Shown here: piece by piece, positions 18,019 through 27,148 of the stretch
Layout of the letters: every line of letters begins with the position of its first letter
Numbering within the stretch: position 1 is the first letter of the stretch
Source: Nitrospira sp.
Lineage (GTDB): Bacteria; Nitrospirota; Nitrospiria; Nitrospirales; Nitrospiraceae
DNA length: 64,000 nt
Reading direction: 5' to 3'
Assembly: GCA_024998685.1 (NCBI GenBank)
Contig: JACOEH010000008.1
Span: forward strand, 41,156-105,155
Program-made: the position numbers and the translations under genes
The notes under the pieces: generated by a model
The model's input: only the letters and a program-made list of their open reading frames with translations
The model's database searches: none
What the model was told of the DNA's origin: nothing

Positions 18019-18105
18019 CTGTTGATCGTGCAATCGATGATCGGACTGGCTCTCCCCTTCTCCACCATCCTGTTTGTCAAACTCGCGAAGTTCAAGAGTG
18101 CGTGA
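18019..18105 (+). pseudogene. Duplicated 3' end of the BT1/MFS-like transporter
   Basis: The 29 codons up to the TGA encode 'LLIVQSMIGLALPFSTIL' and then 'FVKLAKFKSA'. This matches the last 28 residues of the transporter at 15117-16751 with only a few substitutions, and the DNA match is close over the same stretch. Nothing upstream continues the similarity. The winged-helix regulator lies between the two copies, so the regulator and a transporter tail were probably moved or duplicated together. Confidence 0.75.
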
Positions 18106-18150
18106 GAGATTGATTTTGCTCCTCAGCCAAGCCTCACGGTGTTGCAAAGT

Positions 18151-18179
18151 GAGACAGCTCCTCAGAGCTGTCTCTTTTT
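18151..18179 (+). terminator. Rho-independent terminator
   Basis: A perfect 10-bp stem, GAGACAGCTC and GAGCTGTCTC, around the loop CTCA, followed directly by a T run. It lies 45 bases after the duplicated transporter tail and may be the transporter's original terminator left beside the remnant. Confidence 0.85.
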
Positions 18180-18467
18180 AGGCTCATCGGAAGAATCGGA
18201 TTGGATACAGCTGAAACCGCAAGTAAGTATTCCCACCAGCCATCATGTTGAATTCAGGTTGAAATGTTCTCAGGGGAGAAGCTACCGATGGTGTAGCATC
18301 AAACTTGCTCATTGAACGCGAATGGTTCACAACTTTTGGTGAGCAATCTATTAGGTTTACTTTTGGAATTAATTTGTCTACAAGAATTTTCCAGCAGAAC
18401 AAACCTTACAAGGTAGAGCTCGGCTCAATTTCTGCGTGCAAGGGGATCTCGTCATTCATCAGCTATT
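18180..18467. other. AT-richer intergenic stretch
   Basis: No gene could be supported. Base composition is visibly more AT-rich than its neighbours, as in a promoter region for the regulator that follows. Confidence 0.4.
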
Positions 18468-18479
18468 GTGAGGTCATCG

Positions 18480-19182
18480 ATGATGATCCACTCCCATGGA
18501 ATCAACATTGCTATTGTTCATCGAGATGGGTTGTATCGAGACAGTTTGCGGCACTGTCTGATGCAAGCTGAACCGATCTCGATCGTGCATAGTGCGTCGA
18601 GGCTCGATCAAGGAACTTGGAAAACCGTTATAGCCCACAGATCAGATATCCTCATTCTCGAATTCGGCTTATGCCGATGCCAAGGACCGGCTCAGTCGGC
18701 AGAAGGGATGTACAGATCTTCCCTCGCAATCAGGACAATCGTGATCGGAGTGCCGGATAAGGAGGAAGATATCCTTGCCTGCATCGAAGGAGTGGGGGCG
18801 GCGGCGTATCTGTTGATGGATGCAAGACTCGACGATCTTTTGAACAACATCCACGCAGTCATGAGGGAGAAAGCATTATGCCCCCCAAGGATTTCAAATT
18901 TCACCTTAGGACCCTGTGTCCACACCGGCGCGCCGAGTTGACAACGGTCGATCTGGTACCAGTCATGGAACGTATCTGACTCGACGGGAAACGGAGATCG
19001 TAAGCCTCATCGAGGCCGGTTTGAGCAATAAGGAAATTGCTGTTCGGCTCAATATCGAAGTGTCCACCGTCAAGAATCATGTCCACAATATTTTGGATAA
19101 ACTTCAGCTGCACGATCGCTATTCCGCAGTGAAGCATTTCAAAGAACAAGCCATTCCGACAGGCGCCTCTAATCTCTTTTGA
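18480..19182 (+). pseudogene. Frameshifted NarL/LuxR-type response regulator
   Basis: Two overlapping frames make up one regulator. The first encodes a receiver-like domain ('INIAIVHRDGLYRDSL', 'GVGAAAYLLMDARLDDLLNN'). The second, from about 18916, encodes a complete LuxR helix-turn-helix ('LTRRETEIVSLIEAGLSNKE', then 'STVKNHVHNILDKL'). Removing one C from the CCC at 18912-18914 joins them into 'TLGPVSTPARRVDN'. This is a one-base insertion, a programmed slip or a sequencing error. The phosphoacceptor aspartate is replaced by glutamate in 'DILILEF', so the receiver is degenerate. An in-frame GTG at 18468 is an alternative start. It lies upstream of the eCIS locus. Confidence 0.7.
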
Positions 19183-19233
19183 CTCCGTCCAGAACGAGCA
19201 CTTGCAATTCGACAGTGTAACCCTCGCTGGAAA

Positions 19234-19296
19234 GATCTAGACGGATCTAGATCCTTCTGTACCCACCTCTAGATCCAAATTCATCCTCAAGATCTA
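19234..19296. promoter_or_regulatory. Cluster of GATCTAGA-type palindromes
   Basis: AGATCTAGA (19233-19241), the perfect palindrome GGATCTAGATCC (19243-19254), CTCTAGATCC (19267-19276) and GATCTA (19291-19296) fall within 65 bases between two regulator genes upstream of the eCIS operon. The density of one core suggests a binding site array for a dimeric regulator (inference). Confidence 0.35.
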
Positions 19297-19352
19297 TGGG
19301 AGTCTTGCACCAGCACAACTAAGGTATGCCATGCGTGTCGCGAGGCAGACGA

Positions 19353-19718
19353 GTGGACAAGATTAGGATCCTTTTTGCGAATCATCCGGTAATGGTCCCT
19401 GATGCCGTTCGAAGACTCGTTGAAGGGCAGGACGATATGGAAGTGGTGGGTGACTGTCGGGGACCGATGAAAATCCTCCAAGAGACCGGCAGAGCCAAAG
19501 CTGATGCCGTCATTCTCGCGCAGGAAGGGGGCGATGAACCGGGTATTTGCAGCCAACTGTTGGTGGCGTATCCGGATTTGGTCATCATGAGCGTTACGCA
19601 AGACCTGGCCACGGTGTTCACTCTACAGCTTGCGTCACATCGGCAAGAATTTACCTACACGCAGGAAAACATGATGCAGCCGCTTCGGGCGGCGCTAAGA
19701 AGAGACTGTCAATACTAA
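19353..19718 (+). CDS. Degenerate receiver-domain protein
   Basis: About 121 residues resembling a response-regulator receiver ('KIRILFANHPVMVPDAVRRL', 'DDMEVVGDCRG', 'YPDLVIMSVTQDL'). The expected phosphoacceptor site reads 'ADAVILAQEGGDEPG' and lacks the aspartate, so it is probably not phosphorylated. The GTG start at 19353 has GAGG 8 bases upstream; an ATG at 19326 would add 9 residues. It is the last gene before the eCIS sheath gene (55 bases apart) and may regulate that operon (inference). Confidence 0.6.
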   Translation: MDKIRILFANHPVMVPDAVRRLVEGQDDMEVVGDCRGPMKILQETGRAKADAVILAQEGGDEPGICSQLLVAYPDLVIMSVTQDLATVFTLQLASHRQEFTYTQENMMQPLRAALRRDCQY

Positions 19719-19773
19719 AGGAAGGGTAGAGAAGTTGCGCCAAGGATAAACCACAGCTTAGCGGAGGAAGCCA

Positions 19774-21372
19774 ATGCCGACATCGCCGACATATCCAGGA
19801 GTGTACATCGAAGAAATTCCGAGCGGAGTACGCACGATTACAGGTGTTGCCACATCGATCACGGCGTTTCTAGGCCGAGCACTGCGTGGCTTGGTTAATG
19901 AGCCGACGCGCATAAATAGTTTTGGCGATTTTGAGCGTAAATTCGGTGGACTCGACGTGAATTATTCAATGAGCTACGCCGTTCGGGATTTTTACGCCAA
20001 CGGTGGTAGTCAGGCCATCATCGTCCGGATCGAGAAGAACTCCGCCAAAGCTAAGCAAGATGATATCAAACTGGAAGCGGCCAGCCCCGGTGCATGGGCC
20101 AATTCCATGGTCTACACCGTTGATTCCAAAGGTATCACCGATGACGTTGCCGCCCGTTTCGGCATCCCCAAAGGCGATTTGTTCAACCTTACCATCTATG
20201 AAAATCCAGGCAGCGGCGCTGTCGAGCGGTTCCTGAACGTCGCGGTGACCACCACCGCCGGTTCGCGCCGACTGGACCGTGTGCTGGCCGAGGAATCCAA
20301 TCTGGTCCGCGTCCAACTCAAGGCAGACGGCACGCCAGATCTCATCAGCCCTCGTCCGGCCGATTCTAAACCGGAAGAGGACCCGTCCGATCCGAAGGCG
20401 GACAAAGCAAAATTCAAAACATTCTCGGGCGGCGTGGACAGCGATCCATTAACGAACGACAACGAGATCCTTGGTGACGAAAGCAAAAAAACCGGCATGT
20501 ATGCGCTGGCCCAAGCCGATCTGTTCAACTTGCTGTGCATCCCGCCCGACACGCGCAGCGGCGACACGAGCGCGGGGGTGTATCAGGGTGCGATGAAGTA
20601 CTGTGCTAAACGGCGCGCAATGCTCATTGTCGACTCGCCTGCGGCCTGGAGCGCTAACAAAGATACGGCAGCGGAAAAAGCGATTAATGGTTTGCCAACG
20701 CTTGGACTCACGGGAATCGAGTCGCGAAACGCTGCACTCTATTTCCCACGTATCCAGCAATCTGACCCGAAACTCGATGGCCAGCTTGATACCTTTGTGC
20801 CTTGCGGCATTATCGCGGGGATTATGGCAAAGACCGACGTCAATCGCGGCGTGTGGAAGGCACCAGCCGGATTGGACGCGGGGATGAATGGCGTTGTGGC
20901 GTTGCAAGTCAATCTGAACGATGACGAAAACGGAATGCTGAATCCCCTCGGTATTAATTGCCTTCGCTTTTTCCCTGTGACGGGCCGCGTCGTCTGGGGC
21001 AGCCGCACTCTGCGTGGCGCAGATCAACTCGCCGATGAGTGGAAATATGTTCCCGTCCGTCGCACGGCGCTCTTTATCGAAGAAAGTCTCTACCGTGGTA
21101 CACAGTGGGTCGTCTTCGAGCCGAACGACGAACCATTGTGGGCACAGATCAGGCTGAACGTCGGCGCCTTTATGCAGAATCTCTTCCGGCAGGGTGCATT
21201 CCAGGGCACCACACCGAGGGAGGCCTATTTCGTGAAATGTGACAAGGAGACGACCACGCAGAACGATATCAATCTCGGCATCGTGAACATCGTCGTCGGC
21301 TTCGCACCGCTTAAACCAGCCGAGTTCGTGATTATTAAGCTCCAGCAGATGGCCGGGCAAATTCAGACATAG
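19774..21372 (+). CDS. eCIS contractile sheath protein
   Basis: A 532-residue tail-sheath protein. It has the hallmark start 'SPTYPGVYIEEIPSGVRTI' and 'TSITAFLGRA', then 'NGGSQAIIVRI', and a conserved C-terminal domain with 'RRTALFIEESLYRGTQWVVF'. It contracts to drive the inner tube into a target, equivalent to Afp2-4/Pvc2-4. Only one sheath gene is present, whereas Afp has three. The ATG has GGAGGA about 7 bases upstream. It is the first gene of a long plus-strand operon. Confidence 0.93.
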   Translation: MPTSPTYPGVYIEEIPSGVRTITGVATSITAFLGRALRGLVNEPTRINSFGDFERKFGGLDVNYSMSYAVRDFYANGGSQAIIVRIEKNSAKAKQDDIKLEAASPGAWANSMVYTVDSKGITDDVAARFGIPKGDLFNLTIYENPGSGAVERFLNVAVTTTAGSRRLDRVLAEESNLVRVQLKADGTPDLISPRPADSKPEEDPSDPKADKAKFKTFSGGVDSDPLTNDNEILGDESKKTGMYALAQADLFNLLCIPPDTRSGDTSAGVYQGAMKYCAKRRAMLIVDSPAAWSANKDTAAEKAINGLPTLGLTGIESRNAALYFPRIQQSDPKLDGQLDTFVPCGIIAGIMAKTDVNRGVWKAPAGLDAGMNGVVALQVNLNDDENGMLNPLGINCLRFFPVTGRVVWGSRTLRGADQLADEWKYVPVRRTALFIEESLYRGTQWVVFEPNDEPLWAQIRLNVGAFMQNLFRQGAFQGTTPREAYFVKCDKETTTQNDINLGIVNIVVGFAPLKPAEFVIIKLQQMAGQIQT

Positions 21373-21385
21373 GAGGGGCTGAGCA

Positions 21386-21910
21386 ATGGCGCAGTTTACC
21401 GTGAACGCACAACGATTCGATCCGTATAAGAACTTCAAATTCCGCGTTAAGTGGGATGGGAAATTCGTCGCCGGTGTGAGCAAGATCGGTGCGCTCAAAC
21501 GCACGACCGAGATGGTTGAGCACCGGGAAGGCGGTGATCCCTCCAGCTCACGTAAATCTCCTGGTCGAACCAAGTATGAAGCCATCACACTGGAGCGCGG
21601 CGTGACCCACGACAAGGAGTTCGAACAATGGGCGAACAAGGTGTGGAATTTCGGATCTGGGCTCGGAGCAGAGGTCTCGCTCAAGGACTTTCGGAAGGAC
21701 ATCATTATCGAAATGTATAACGAGGCGGGACAGCTTGCGATTGCGTACAAAGTTTATCGATGTTGGGTCTCTGAATTTCAAGCCCAGCCGGACCTTGATG
21801 CCAATGCCAATGCCGTCGCCATCCAGACGATCAAGTTGGAAAACGAGGGATGGGAGCGGGACTATGAAGTGGCCGAGCCGGCAGAGCCGAGTTTCACTGA
21901 ACCGCAGTAA
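21386..21910 (+). CDS. eCIS inner tube protein
   Basis: A 174-residue member of the T4 gp19-like tube family (Afp1/Pvc1). Typical features are 'DPYKNFKFRVKWDGKFVAGV', 'KTTEMVEHREGGDPSS'-type text (here RTTEMVEHREGG), 'ITLERGVTHDKEFEQW' and 'VYRCWVSEFQAQPDLD'. Hexameric rings stack to form the tube through which cargo is loaded. It starts 13 bases after the sheath stop with GGAGGGGC upstream. Confidence 0.92.
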   Translation: MAQFTVNAQRFDPYKNFKFRVKWDGKFVAGVSKIGALKRTTEMVEHREGGDPSSSRKSPGRTKYEAITLERGVTHDKEFEQWANKVWNFGSGLGAEVSLKDFRKDIIIEMYNEAGQLAIAYKVYRCWVSEFQAQPDLDANANAVAIQTIKLENEGWERDYEVAEPAEPSFTEPQ

Positions 21911-21921
21911 TCGGCGGATCG

Positions 21922-22707
21922 ATGAGAGCAGACATGCGGAACCTATCAGCCGCTGAACTCATAAGGGTGTGGGAACATACGGTTCACCGATCGCCGGTAC
22001 AGCAGGCTTTGGGGTTGCTCAGTGCCGCCTTTCCCGAGTATTCAATGGACCGATTAGCCCGCCTAGGCATCGGTCAGCGAGATGCGCTGTTGTTGACGCT
22101 ACGAGAACGGCTGTTCGGCTCCGATCTTGACGGCATGGTTGTGTGCCCCCGATGCCGGCAGCGGATTGAACTGAATTGCAAAGTCTCCGATCTGCGAGTG
22201 GAACCGATCGAGCTTGGAGCCATTGGTTCAGGAGATCAGCCAATCACGCTGAGGATGGAAGGCTATCACGTGGAGTTTCGCATACCCAACAGCTTGGATT
22301 TGACATCGATAGAGACCGGCGCCGATGTGAATGACGCACGTAGACGGGTTTTGTCCCAGTGCATTCACTCTGTTGTCCGCACGGCAGAAGAACCTGCTGA
22401 TGCAAAGGCCTTGAACGATTTTACGCGACTGCCGCAATCGTTGATCGATGCCATAGCAGAACGTCTGGCTGAAGCGGATCCTCAAGCCCATACACGGCTG
22501 GCGTTCAGCTGTCCTGATTGTGGTCACGCATGGTCAGCCACGTTCGATATCGCCACATATGTGATCAAAGAAATACAACGATACGTGAAACATCTCCTGG
22601 AAGAAGTGCATCACTTGGCACGTGGTTATGGCTGGCGTGAAGCGGACATACTGGCGATGACTCCGACGAGACGACGGGTGTATCTGCAAATGTTGGATGT
22701 CGCGTAA
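21922..22707 (+). CDS. T4-like baseplate protein with zinc ribbon
   Basis: A 261-residue protein matching the eCIS baseplate component related to the T4 baseplate protein family. A helical N-terminus ('LLSAAFPEYSMDRLARLGIG') is followed by a four-cysteine zinc ribbon split across the protein: 'VCPRC' near residue 73 and 'SCPDC' near 197. The C-terminal 'HLARGYGWREADILAMTPTR' is characteristic. It follows the tube gene by 11 bases. An ATG 12 bases further in is an alternative start. Confidence 0.75.
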   Translation: MRADMRNLSAAELIRVWEHTVHRSPVQQALGLLSAAFPEYSMDRLARLGIGQRDALLLTLRERLFGSDLDGMVVCPRCRQRIELNCKVSDLRVEPIELGAIGSGDQPITLRMEGYHVEFRIPNSLDLTSIETGADVNDARRRVLSQCIHSVVRTAEEPADAKALNDFTRLPQSLIDAIAERLAEADPQAHTRLAFSCPDCGHAWSATFDIATYVIKEIQRYVKHLLEEVHHLARGYGWREADILAMTPTRRRVYLQMLDVA

Positions 22708-22722
22708 CGGAAAGCAGGATCG

Positions 22723-23697
22723 ATGCAGGACTATCTCACCCAACTCGTCTGGAGAGTGCAACAGCCGGAATTGCCGGAATTAATGGTGCAGCCACGCCCC
22801 CTGTCCTTGTTCGAATCGCCACGGTATTCATCGGAGTCATTCGAGGTAGATAGAACGGGTGGACCTGAGCTGGGGATACCCGGCTCTGGACATGGAGTCA
22901 CTCTCGCAGAGTGGACGGATCACACGGACGGCAAGAACCACGATGAGTCTGAAACAGCTGGAGTGATGCCTGATGTCGGTTTGACGGAGGAGATGGGCCG
23001 GCCGGGTCCAGAAGAATCGGTGGACTCACGCGTCGACAGAATGGATCTCGATCACGAGTTACGGCGGATGAGTGAAGACTTGGCAAGAGGGAAGCCGGAG
23101 AACGGACCAGACCAAGAAGGTGTTCGAGGGAGAAGAGAAGCGATCGAGCCGGCAGTTCCCAAAGACCGGTCGAGTCGAAACGCTTCCATTTCGTCGTCTG
23201 AACTGTGGGAGTCTGCTAAACCTGCCGGGCAAATGTCCGAAGCGGAGCACGAACCAAAACAACGCTCTCACAAGTTGGAATCACCCTCGCGTAGGAAACG
23301 CAATGTAAAGCAAGAGCCTGCCGTTAAAAGTACACGAGAGCAGAATGAACAGCGAGCGGCCATGGAGCGCGCCTCTCCTATTATGCCGCCAAGGCGTGGT
23401 GTAAGGTTCTTCGATGATACGTTGGTTCTTTCAACAGTGTCATCAAACGGGAAGTTTGATGCGACAGCGGATATCACGCCGATCCCGAGTAGAGACAAAC
23501 GTACACCGTTTGTTGAACCGGTCGCATCATTTCGCGAGAAAGAGCGGGCTGTTCCTCCACCGACCATTCAGGTTTCCATCGGGCGAATAGAGGTCCGCGC
23601 GACGGTCGCATCGGCTCCGGCGAGAAAGCTAGAGGGAAAATCGTCGGCGATGAGTCTCGATGAATACCTCGCGCGCCGCAATGAGGCACGACGATGA
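22723..23697 (+). CDS. eCIS-associated disordered protein
   Basis: 324 residues, mostly hydrophilic and low in order (many E, K, R, S and P), without membrane segments. Ordered-looking parts are the start 'LTQLVWRVQQPELPEL' and the end 'PPTIQVSIGRIEVRAT', then 'SLDEYLARRNEARR'. The end motif recurs in small proteins at this position of other eCIS loci as I remember them. The long middle suggests a flexible linker or cargo-docking tether (inference). It overlaps the next gene by 4 bases. Confidence 0.6.
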   Translation: MQDYLTQLVWRVQQPELPELMVQPRPLSLFESPRYSSESFEVDRTGGPELGIPGSGHGVTLAEWTDHTDGKNHDESETAGVMPDVGLTEEMGRPGPEESVDSRVDRMDLDHELRRMSEDLARGKPENGPDQEGVRGRREAIEPAVPKDRSSRNASISSSELWESAKPAGQMSEAEHEPKQRSHKLESPSRRKRNVKQEPAVKSTREQNEQRAAMERASPIMPPRRGVRFFDDTLVLSTVSSNGKFDATADITPIPSRDKRTPFVEPVASFREKERAVPPPTIQVSIGRIEVRATVASAPARKLEGKSSAMSLDEYLARRNEARR

Positions 23698-24977
23698 GCA
23701 ACGCCTTGGCCATCGCGACCGTCACGACGGCCCTGGCGCAGGTCGTACGTACGGCTGTCCAATCGGTCGTCCCGGGATCGGATGTCTTGACCGAGCGACC
23801 AAACGGAACTCCGCCGGGAGGGCCGAGGGTTCGGCTGTTTCTCCATCAGGTCGCGCCGAATGCGGCCCTTCGAAATAACGACCTGCCGACGCGTGGGGCC
23901 AACGGCAACGTGACAACGCGGCCCACGGCGGCGCTCGATCTACACTATCTCCTGGCATTTTACGGGAATGAGACTGAGCTGGAACCACAGCGCATGCTGG
24001 GCGCGGCCGTACGCGATATCCATGCCAAGCCGGTGTTGATGCGGCAGATGATTGAAGATGCCGTTACGAGTGCGTCGTTCTTGACGGGATCGAATCTGGC
24101 CGATGCTGTGGAACAAGTAAAATTTTCCCCGTTATCGCTGTCTCTAGAAGAACTCTCGAAGCTGTGGTCCGTGTTCTTTCAGGCTCCCTATGCCTTATCC
24201 GTAGCGTATCAAGGTACGGTTGTATTGATCGAAAGCGAGGAAAACGTGTCGACCGTGCTGCCGGTGTTGAGTCGGGGAGCAGGTGATCAGGGAGTCAACA
24301 CCGTACTTGGTCCATTTCCGAGCATCGACCGTTTGCATATCGGCGTGCCGGAAGAGATAGACCGACGCCCCCGTCCCCCATCCCATCCGAGTGCGCAGCT
24401 CGGCATGGCGTTGACCATCATGGGGAACAATCTCGGCGGAGAAGCCGTCACCGTCCGGTTCGACCATGCGCGTCTTGCGCTGTCAAAAACCATCGTTGTG
24501 CCGGCTGTCAATGGATCAGCGACGGAAGTAACCGTCACCATACCAAACGACGTCGCAGCGCAAACTCAATGGGCGGCGGGACTCTATACGGTCGTGGTTG
24601 TCGTGACCAACGGCGGAGTCGATCGGACAACCAATCAGTTGCCCCTGTCATTCGCGCCCAAAATAGTCGGGATCACGCCGCCTAATCCGGTGGCGCGTGA
24701 TGTGAGCGGGAACGTCACATTGACCGTTACCTGCGTTCCCCATGTCCGTCCTGCCCAACGGGTTGCATTACTTATTGCAGACAGGGAAGTGCCCGCAGAG
24801 ACGCATCCGGCCGACACCGGCAGCCTACAATTTATTATCGAGCATGCCCCAGTCGTCACCGGCGCGTTGGTGTATCTGCGCATCGAGGGAGTCGATAGTC
24901 TTCCGTTCGTACGACAGGCTGCTCCACCTCCACCACGATTGGTGTTCGATGACAATCAAAAGGTGACCATCTCATGA
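23694..24977 (+). CDS. DUF4255 (Pvc16-like) tail-cap protein
   Basis: 427 residues. The N-terminal about 190 residues form the DUF4255 domain ('AIATVTTALAQVVRTAVQ', 'VRLFLHQVAPNAALRNNDLP', 'LDLHYLLAFYGNETELEPQRM'), which in PVC/Afp forms the terminator cap on the distal end of the sheath-tube. The rest carries Ig-like beta repeats ('ITPPNPVARDVSGNVTLTV'), probably exposed. It starts inside the preceding gene (ATGA) and overlaps the ATPase gene by 4 bases. Confidence 0.85.
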   Translation: MSNALAIATVTTALAQVVRTAVQSVVPGSDVLTERPNGTPPGGPRVRLFLHQVAPNAALRNNDLPTRGANGNVTTRPTAALDLHYLLAFYGNETELEPQRMLGAAVRDIHAKPVLMRQMIEDAVTSASFLTGSNLADAVEQVKFSPLSLSLEELSKLWSVFFQAPYALSVAYQGTVVLIESEENVSTVLPVLSRGAGDQGVNTVLGPFPSIDRLHIGVPEEIDRRPRPPSHPSAQLGMALTIMGNNLGGEAVTVRFDHARLALSKTIVVPAVNGSATEVTVTIPNDVAAQTQWAAGLYTVVVVVTNGGVDRTTNQLPLSFAPKIVGITPPNPVARDVSGNVTLTVTCVPHVRPAQRVALLIADREVPAETHPADTGSLQFIIEHAPVVTGALVYLRIEGVDSLPFVRQAAPPPPRLVFDDNQKVTIS

Positions 24978-27148
24978 ACGATCTCGTAGCCTGGCAGACC
25001 GCCAACGACCGGTATCTGTCCGATGCCTTAGCCTGGTTGCGGGCAAAGCTGGAACGGTTAGCGGAGCAGACGATGCCGGAGGCGAAAACCGTGGAACGCG
25101 CAGTGGCTCAATCGCAGCCACTTCCGCATTCGTTGTTCAAACGGGTCGTGACGTTATCGAAATCTACGGCAACCGAGCCCAATGTGTTCTCGCCTTCAGA
25201 CGTGATGGAGGACAAAGAGCAATCCACACCGCTTCCGCTATCGGTCGATGATGAGAAACAGGAGCATCTCACTGCCTTGAGGATGCTGGGTCATCGTTTT
25301 GGACTGACGGAGTTTGAGCGCAGCGTGCTGTTGCTCTGTACCGCCATGGAACTCGATACGCGCACGGCTTGGTTATGTGCCCGCGCACAGGGTGATCCCA
25401 ACAAAGCTTATCCGACATTTGCGCTGACATTGACACTCTTCGACGGTCCGGCCTGGGACATCCTGTCACCTGAACGCCCACTTCGTTACTGGCGTCTCAT
25501 CGAGATCAATCAGCCCGGCGCCCAGCCGCTCACAGCAAGCGCCATTCGGGCGGACGAGCGCATCGTCAATTACATCAAGGGCCTCAATTATCTGGATGAC
25601 CGCTTGCTGCCGCTGTTGGCCCCGCTGACCGATGCCGAAGGGGAAGTGGCTCCTTCGCAGCAGCAGCAGGCGGAAATGATCGTGGCGCATTTGCGTGCGG
25701 CGGCGCATGGTTTACCGATCATCCATTTGCTCGGCGCGGATACGGTGAGCAAGCGAGCGGTCGCACAGCGGGCCGCACGCATGGTGGGATTGACGGTGTA
25801 TCGCCTCTCCAGTGATGTGCTGCCGACCTCATGGACCGAGTTAGAGACGCTGGCCCGCTTGTATCAGCGTGAAAGCGTGTTGTTGCCGATTGCGCTGTAT
25901 TTGGATGCCCATGACAGCGACAAGGAACTTCTTACCGTGGCTCGGTTCCTCGCGAGAATGTCCGGGCTCGTCTTTTTGGATACCCGAGAACCCTGGCCGC
26001 AACGGGGACGCGATGCGCTGACACTCGATATTGCCAAGCCTTCTTTGGCCGAACAGAAAGATGCGTGGCAACAGGCCTTGGGGAAAGAGACAGGGTCGGC
26101 AGCGGAAGAACTGGCAGGCCAATTCAATCTCACACTCCCTGAGATCCAACGTATCGCCAAGATCGCTTCAAAGGCGGCCGCGCTGGCCACGACCGGCACC
26201 CATACGGTCGGCAGCGCAAGCGAGACTCCAGACTGCACTTCAGGCAAGACATCCGGCGATGAGCGATCATTCCTGAATCAAATCTGGGATACCTGTCTCA
26301 TTGCCGCTCGGCCTCGCCTGGATACGCTGGCACAGCGGCTGGATGTGAAGGCCGCGACCTGGGATGACCTGGTTCTCCCGGAGACGGAGAAAAAGTTACT
26401 CCGGCAGATCATGGATCAAGTGGGCCGGCGCCATCTCGTCTATGAACGGTGGGGGTTCAATCGCCGCATGAGCCGAGGGTTGGGCATCAATGCTCTGTTT
26501 GCCGGTGAAAGCGGCACCGGTAAGACTCTGGCAGCTGAAGTGATCGCCCACGAATTGCGGATGAACCTGTACCGGATCGATCTCTCGCAAGTGGTGAGTA
26601 AATATATCGGAGAGACGGAGAAAAATCTGCGCAAGCTGTTCGACGCCGCTGAGGATGGTGGAACGATCCTGTTCTTCGATGAGGCGGACGCCCTGTTCGG
26701 AAAACGGAGCGAGGTGAAAGACAGTCACGACCGCTTCGCCAATATCGAAATCAACTATCTGTTGCAGCGCATGGAAGCCTATCGTGGCTTAGCCATCCTT
26801 GCGACGAATATGAAAAGCGCGCTGGATCCCGCCTTTATGCGCCGCTTGCGGTTCATCGTGAACTTTCCATTCCCCGGTATAGCTGAACGGACACGAATCT
26901 GGGAGCGAGCGTTTCCCAAAGACGCCGAGACAGACGACTTGGATTATGCCCGCCTGGCCCGATTCAATTTAACCGGCGGCAGCATCCAAAACATTGCCGT
27001 CAATGCGGCGTTCTTGGCGGCAAGCGCGGGGAGCCCCGTCACGATGCCTTTGATTTTTGAGGCGGCGCGTAACGAATTCCGCAAACTCGAAAAGCCGGTC
27101 AACGAAGCGGAGTTCCGTCTAATGCAGTCGGTGGGAGCGAAACAATGA
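24974..27148 (+). CDS. eCIS AAA+ ATPase (Afp15/Pvc15-like)
   Basis: A 724-residue protein. The N-terminal half is a helical, substrate-binding region with a degenerate AAA-like segment around 'HLLGADTVSKRAVAQRAARM'. The C-terminal AAA+ module has Walker A 'GESGTGKT' (about residue 512), Walker B 'ILFFDEADALFG' (about 562), and arginine-finger text 'RRLRFIVNFPFPG'. In PVC/Afp this ATPase is needed for cargo loading or particle assembly. It overlaps both neighbours by 4 bases. Confidence 0.9.
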   Translation: MNDLVAWQTANDRYLSDALAWLRAKLERLAEQTMPEAKTVERAVAQSQPLPHSLFKRVVTLSKSTATEPNVFSPSDVMEDKEQSTPLPLSVDDEKQEHLTALRMLGHRFGLTEFERSVLLLCTAMELDTRTAWLCARAQGDPNKAYPTFALTLTLFDGPAWDILSPERPLRYWRLIEINQPGAQPLTASAIRADERIVNYIKGLNYLDDRLLPLLAPLTDAEGEVAPSQQQQAEMIVAHLRAAAHGLPIIHLLGADTVSKRAVAQRAARMVGLTVYRLSSDVLPTSWTELETLARLYQRESVLLPIALYLDAHDSDKELLTVARFLARMSGLVFLDTREPWPQRGRDALTLDIAKPSLAEQKDAWQQALGKETGSAAEELAGQFNLTLPEIQRIAKIASKAAALATTGTHTVGSASETPDCTSGKTSGDERSFLNQIWDTCLIAARPRLDTLAQRLDVKAATWDDLVLPETEKKLLRQIMDQVGRRHLVYERWGFNRRMSRGLGINALFAGESGTGKTLAAEVIAHELRMNLYRIDLSQVVSKYIGETEKNLRKLFDAAEDGGTILFFDEADALFGKRSEVKDSHDRFANIEINYLLQRMEAYRGLAILATNMKSALDPAFMRRLRFIVNFPFPGIAERTRIWERAFPKDAETDDLDYARLARFNLTGGSIQNIAVNAAFLAASAGSPVTMPLIFEAARNEFRKLEKPVNEAEFRLMQSVGAKQ

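Noticed and set aside
18184..18402. 72-codon minus-strand frame
   Set aside because: No ribosome site or recognisable motif; lies in an AT-rich region that looks like a promoter.
20449..21750. 433-codon minus-strand frame across sheath and tube genes
   Set aside because: Spans two well-supported plus-strand genes and has no family resemblance.
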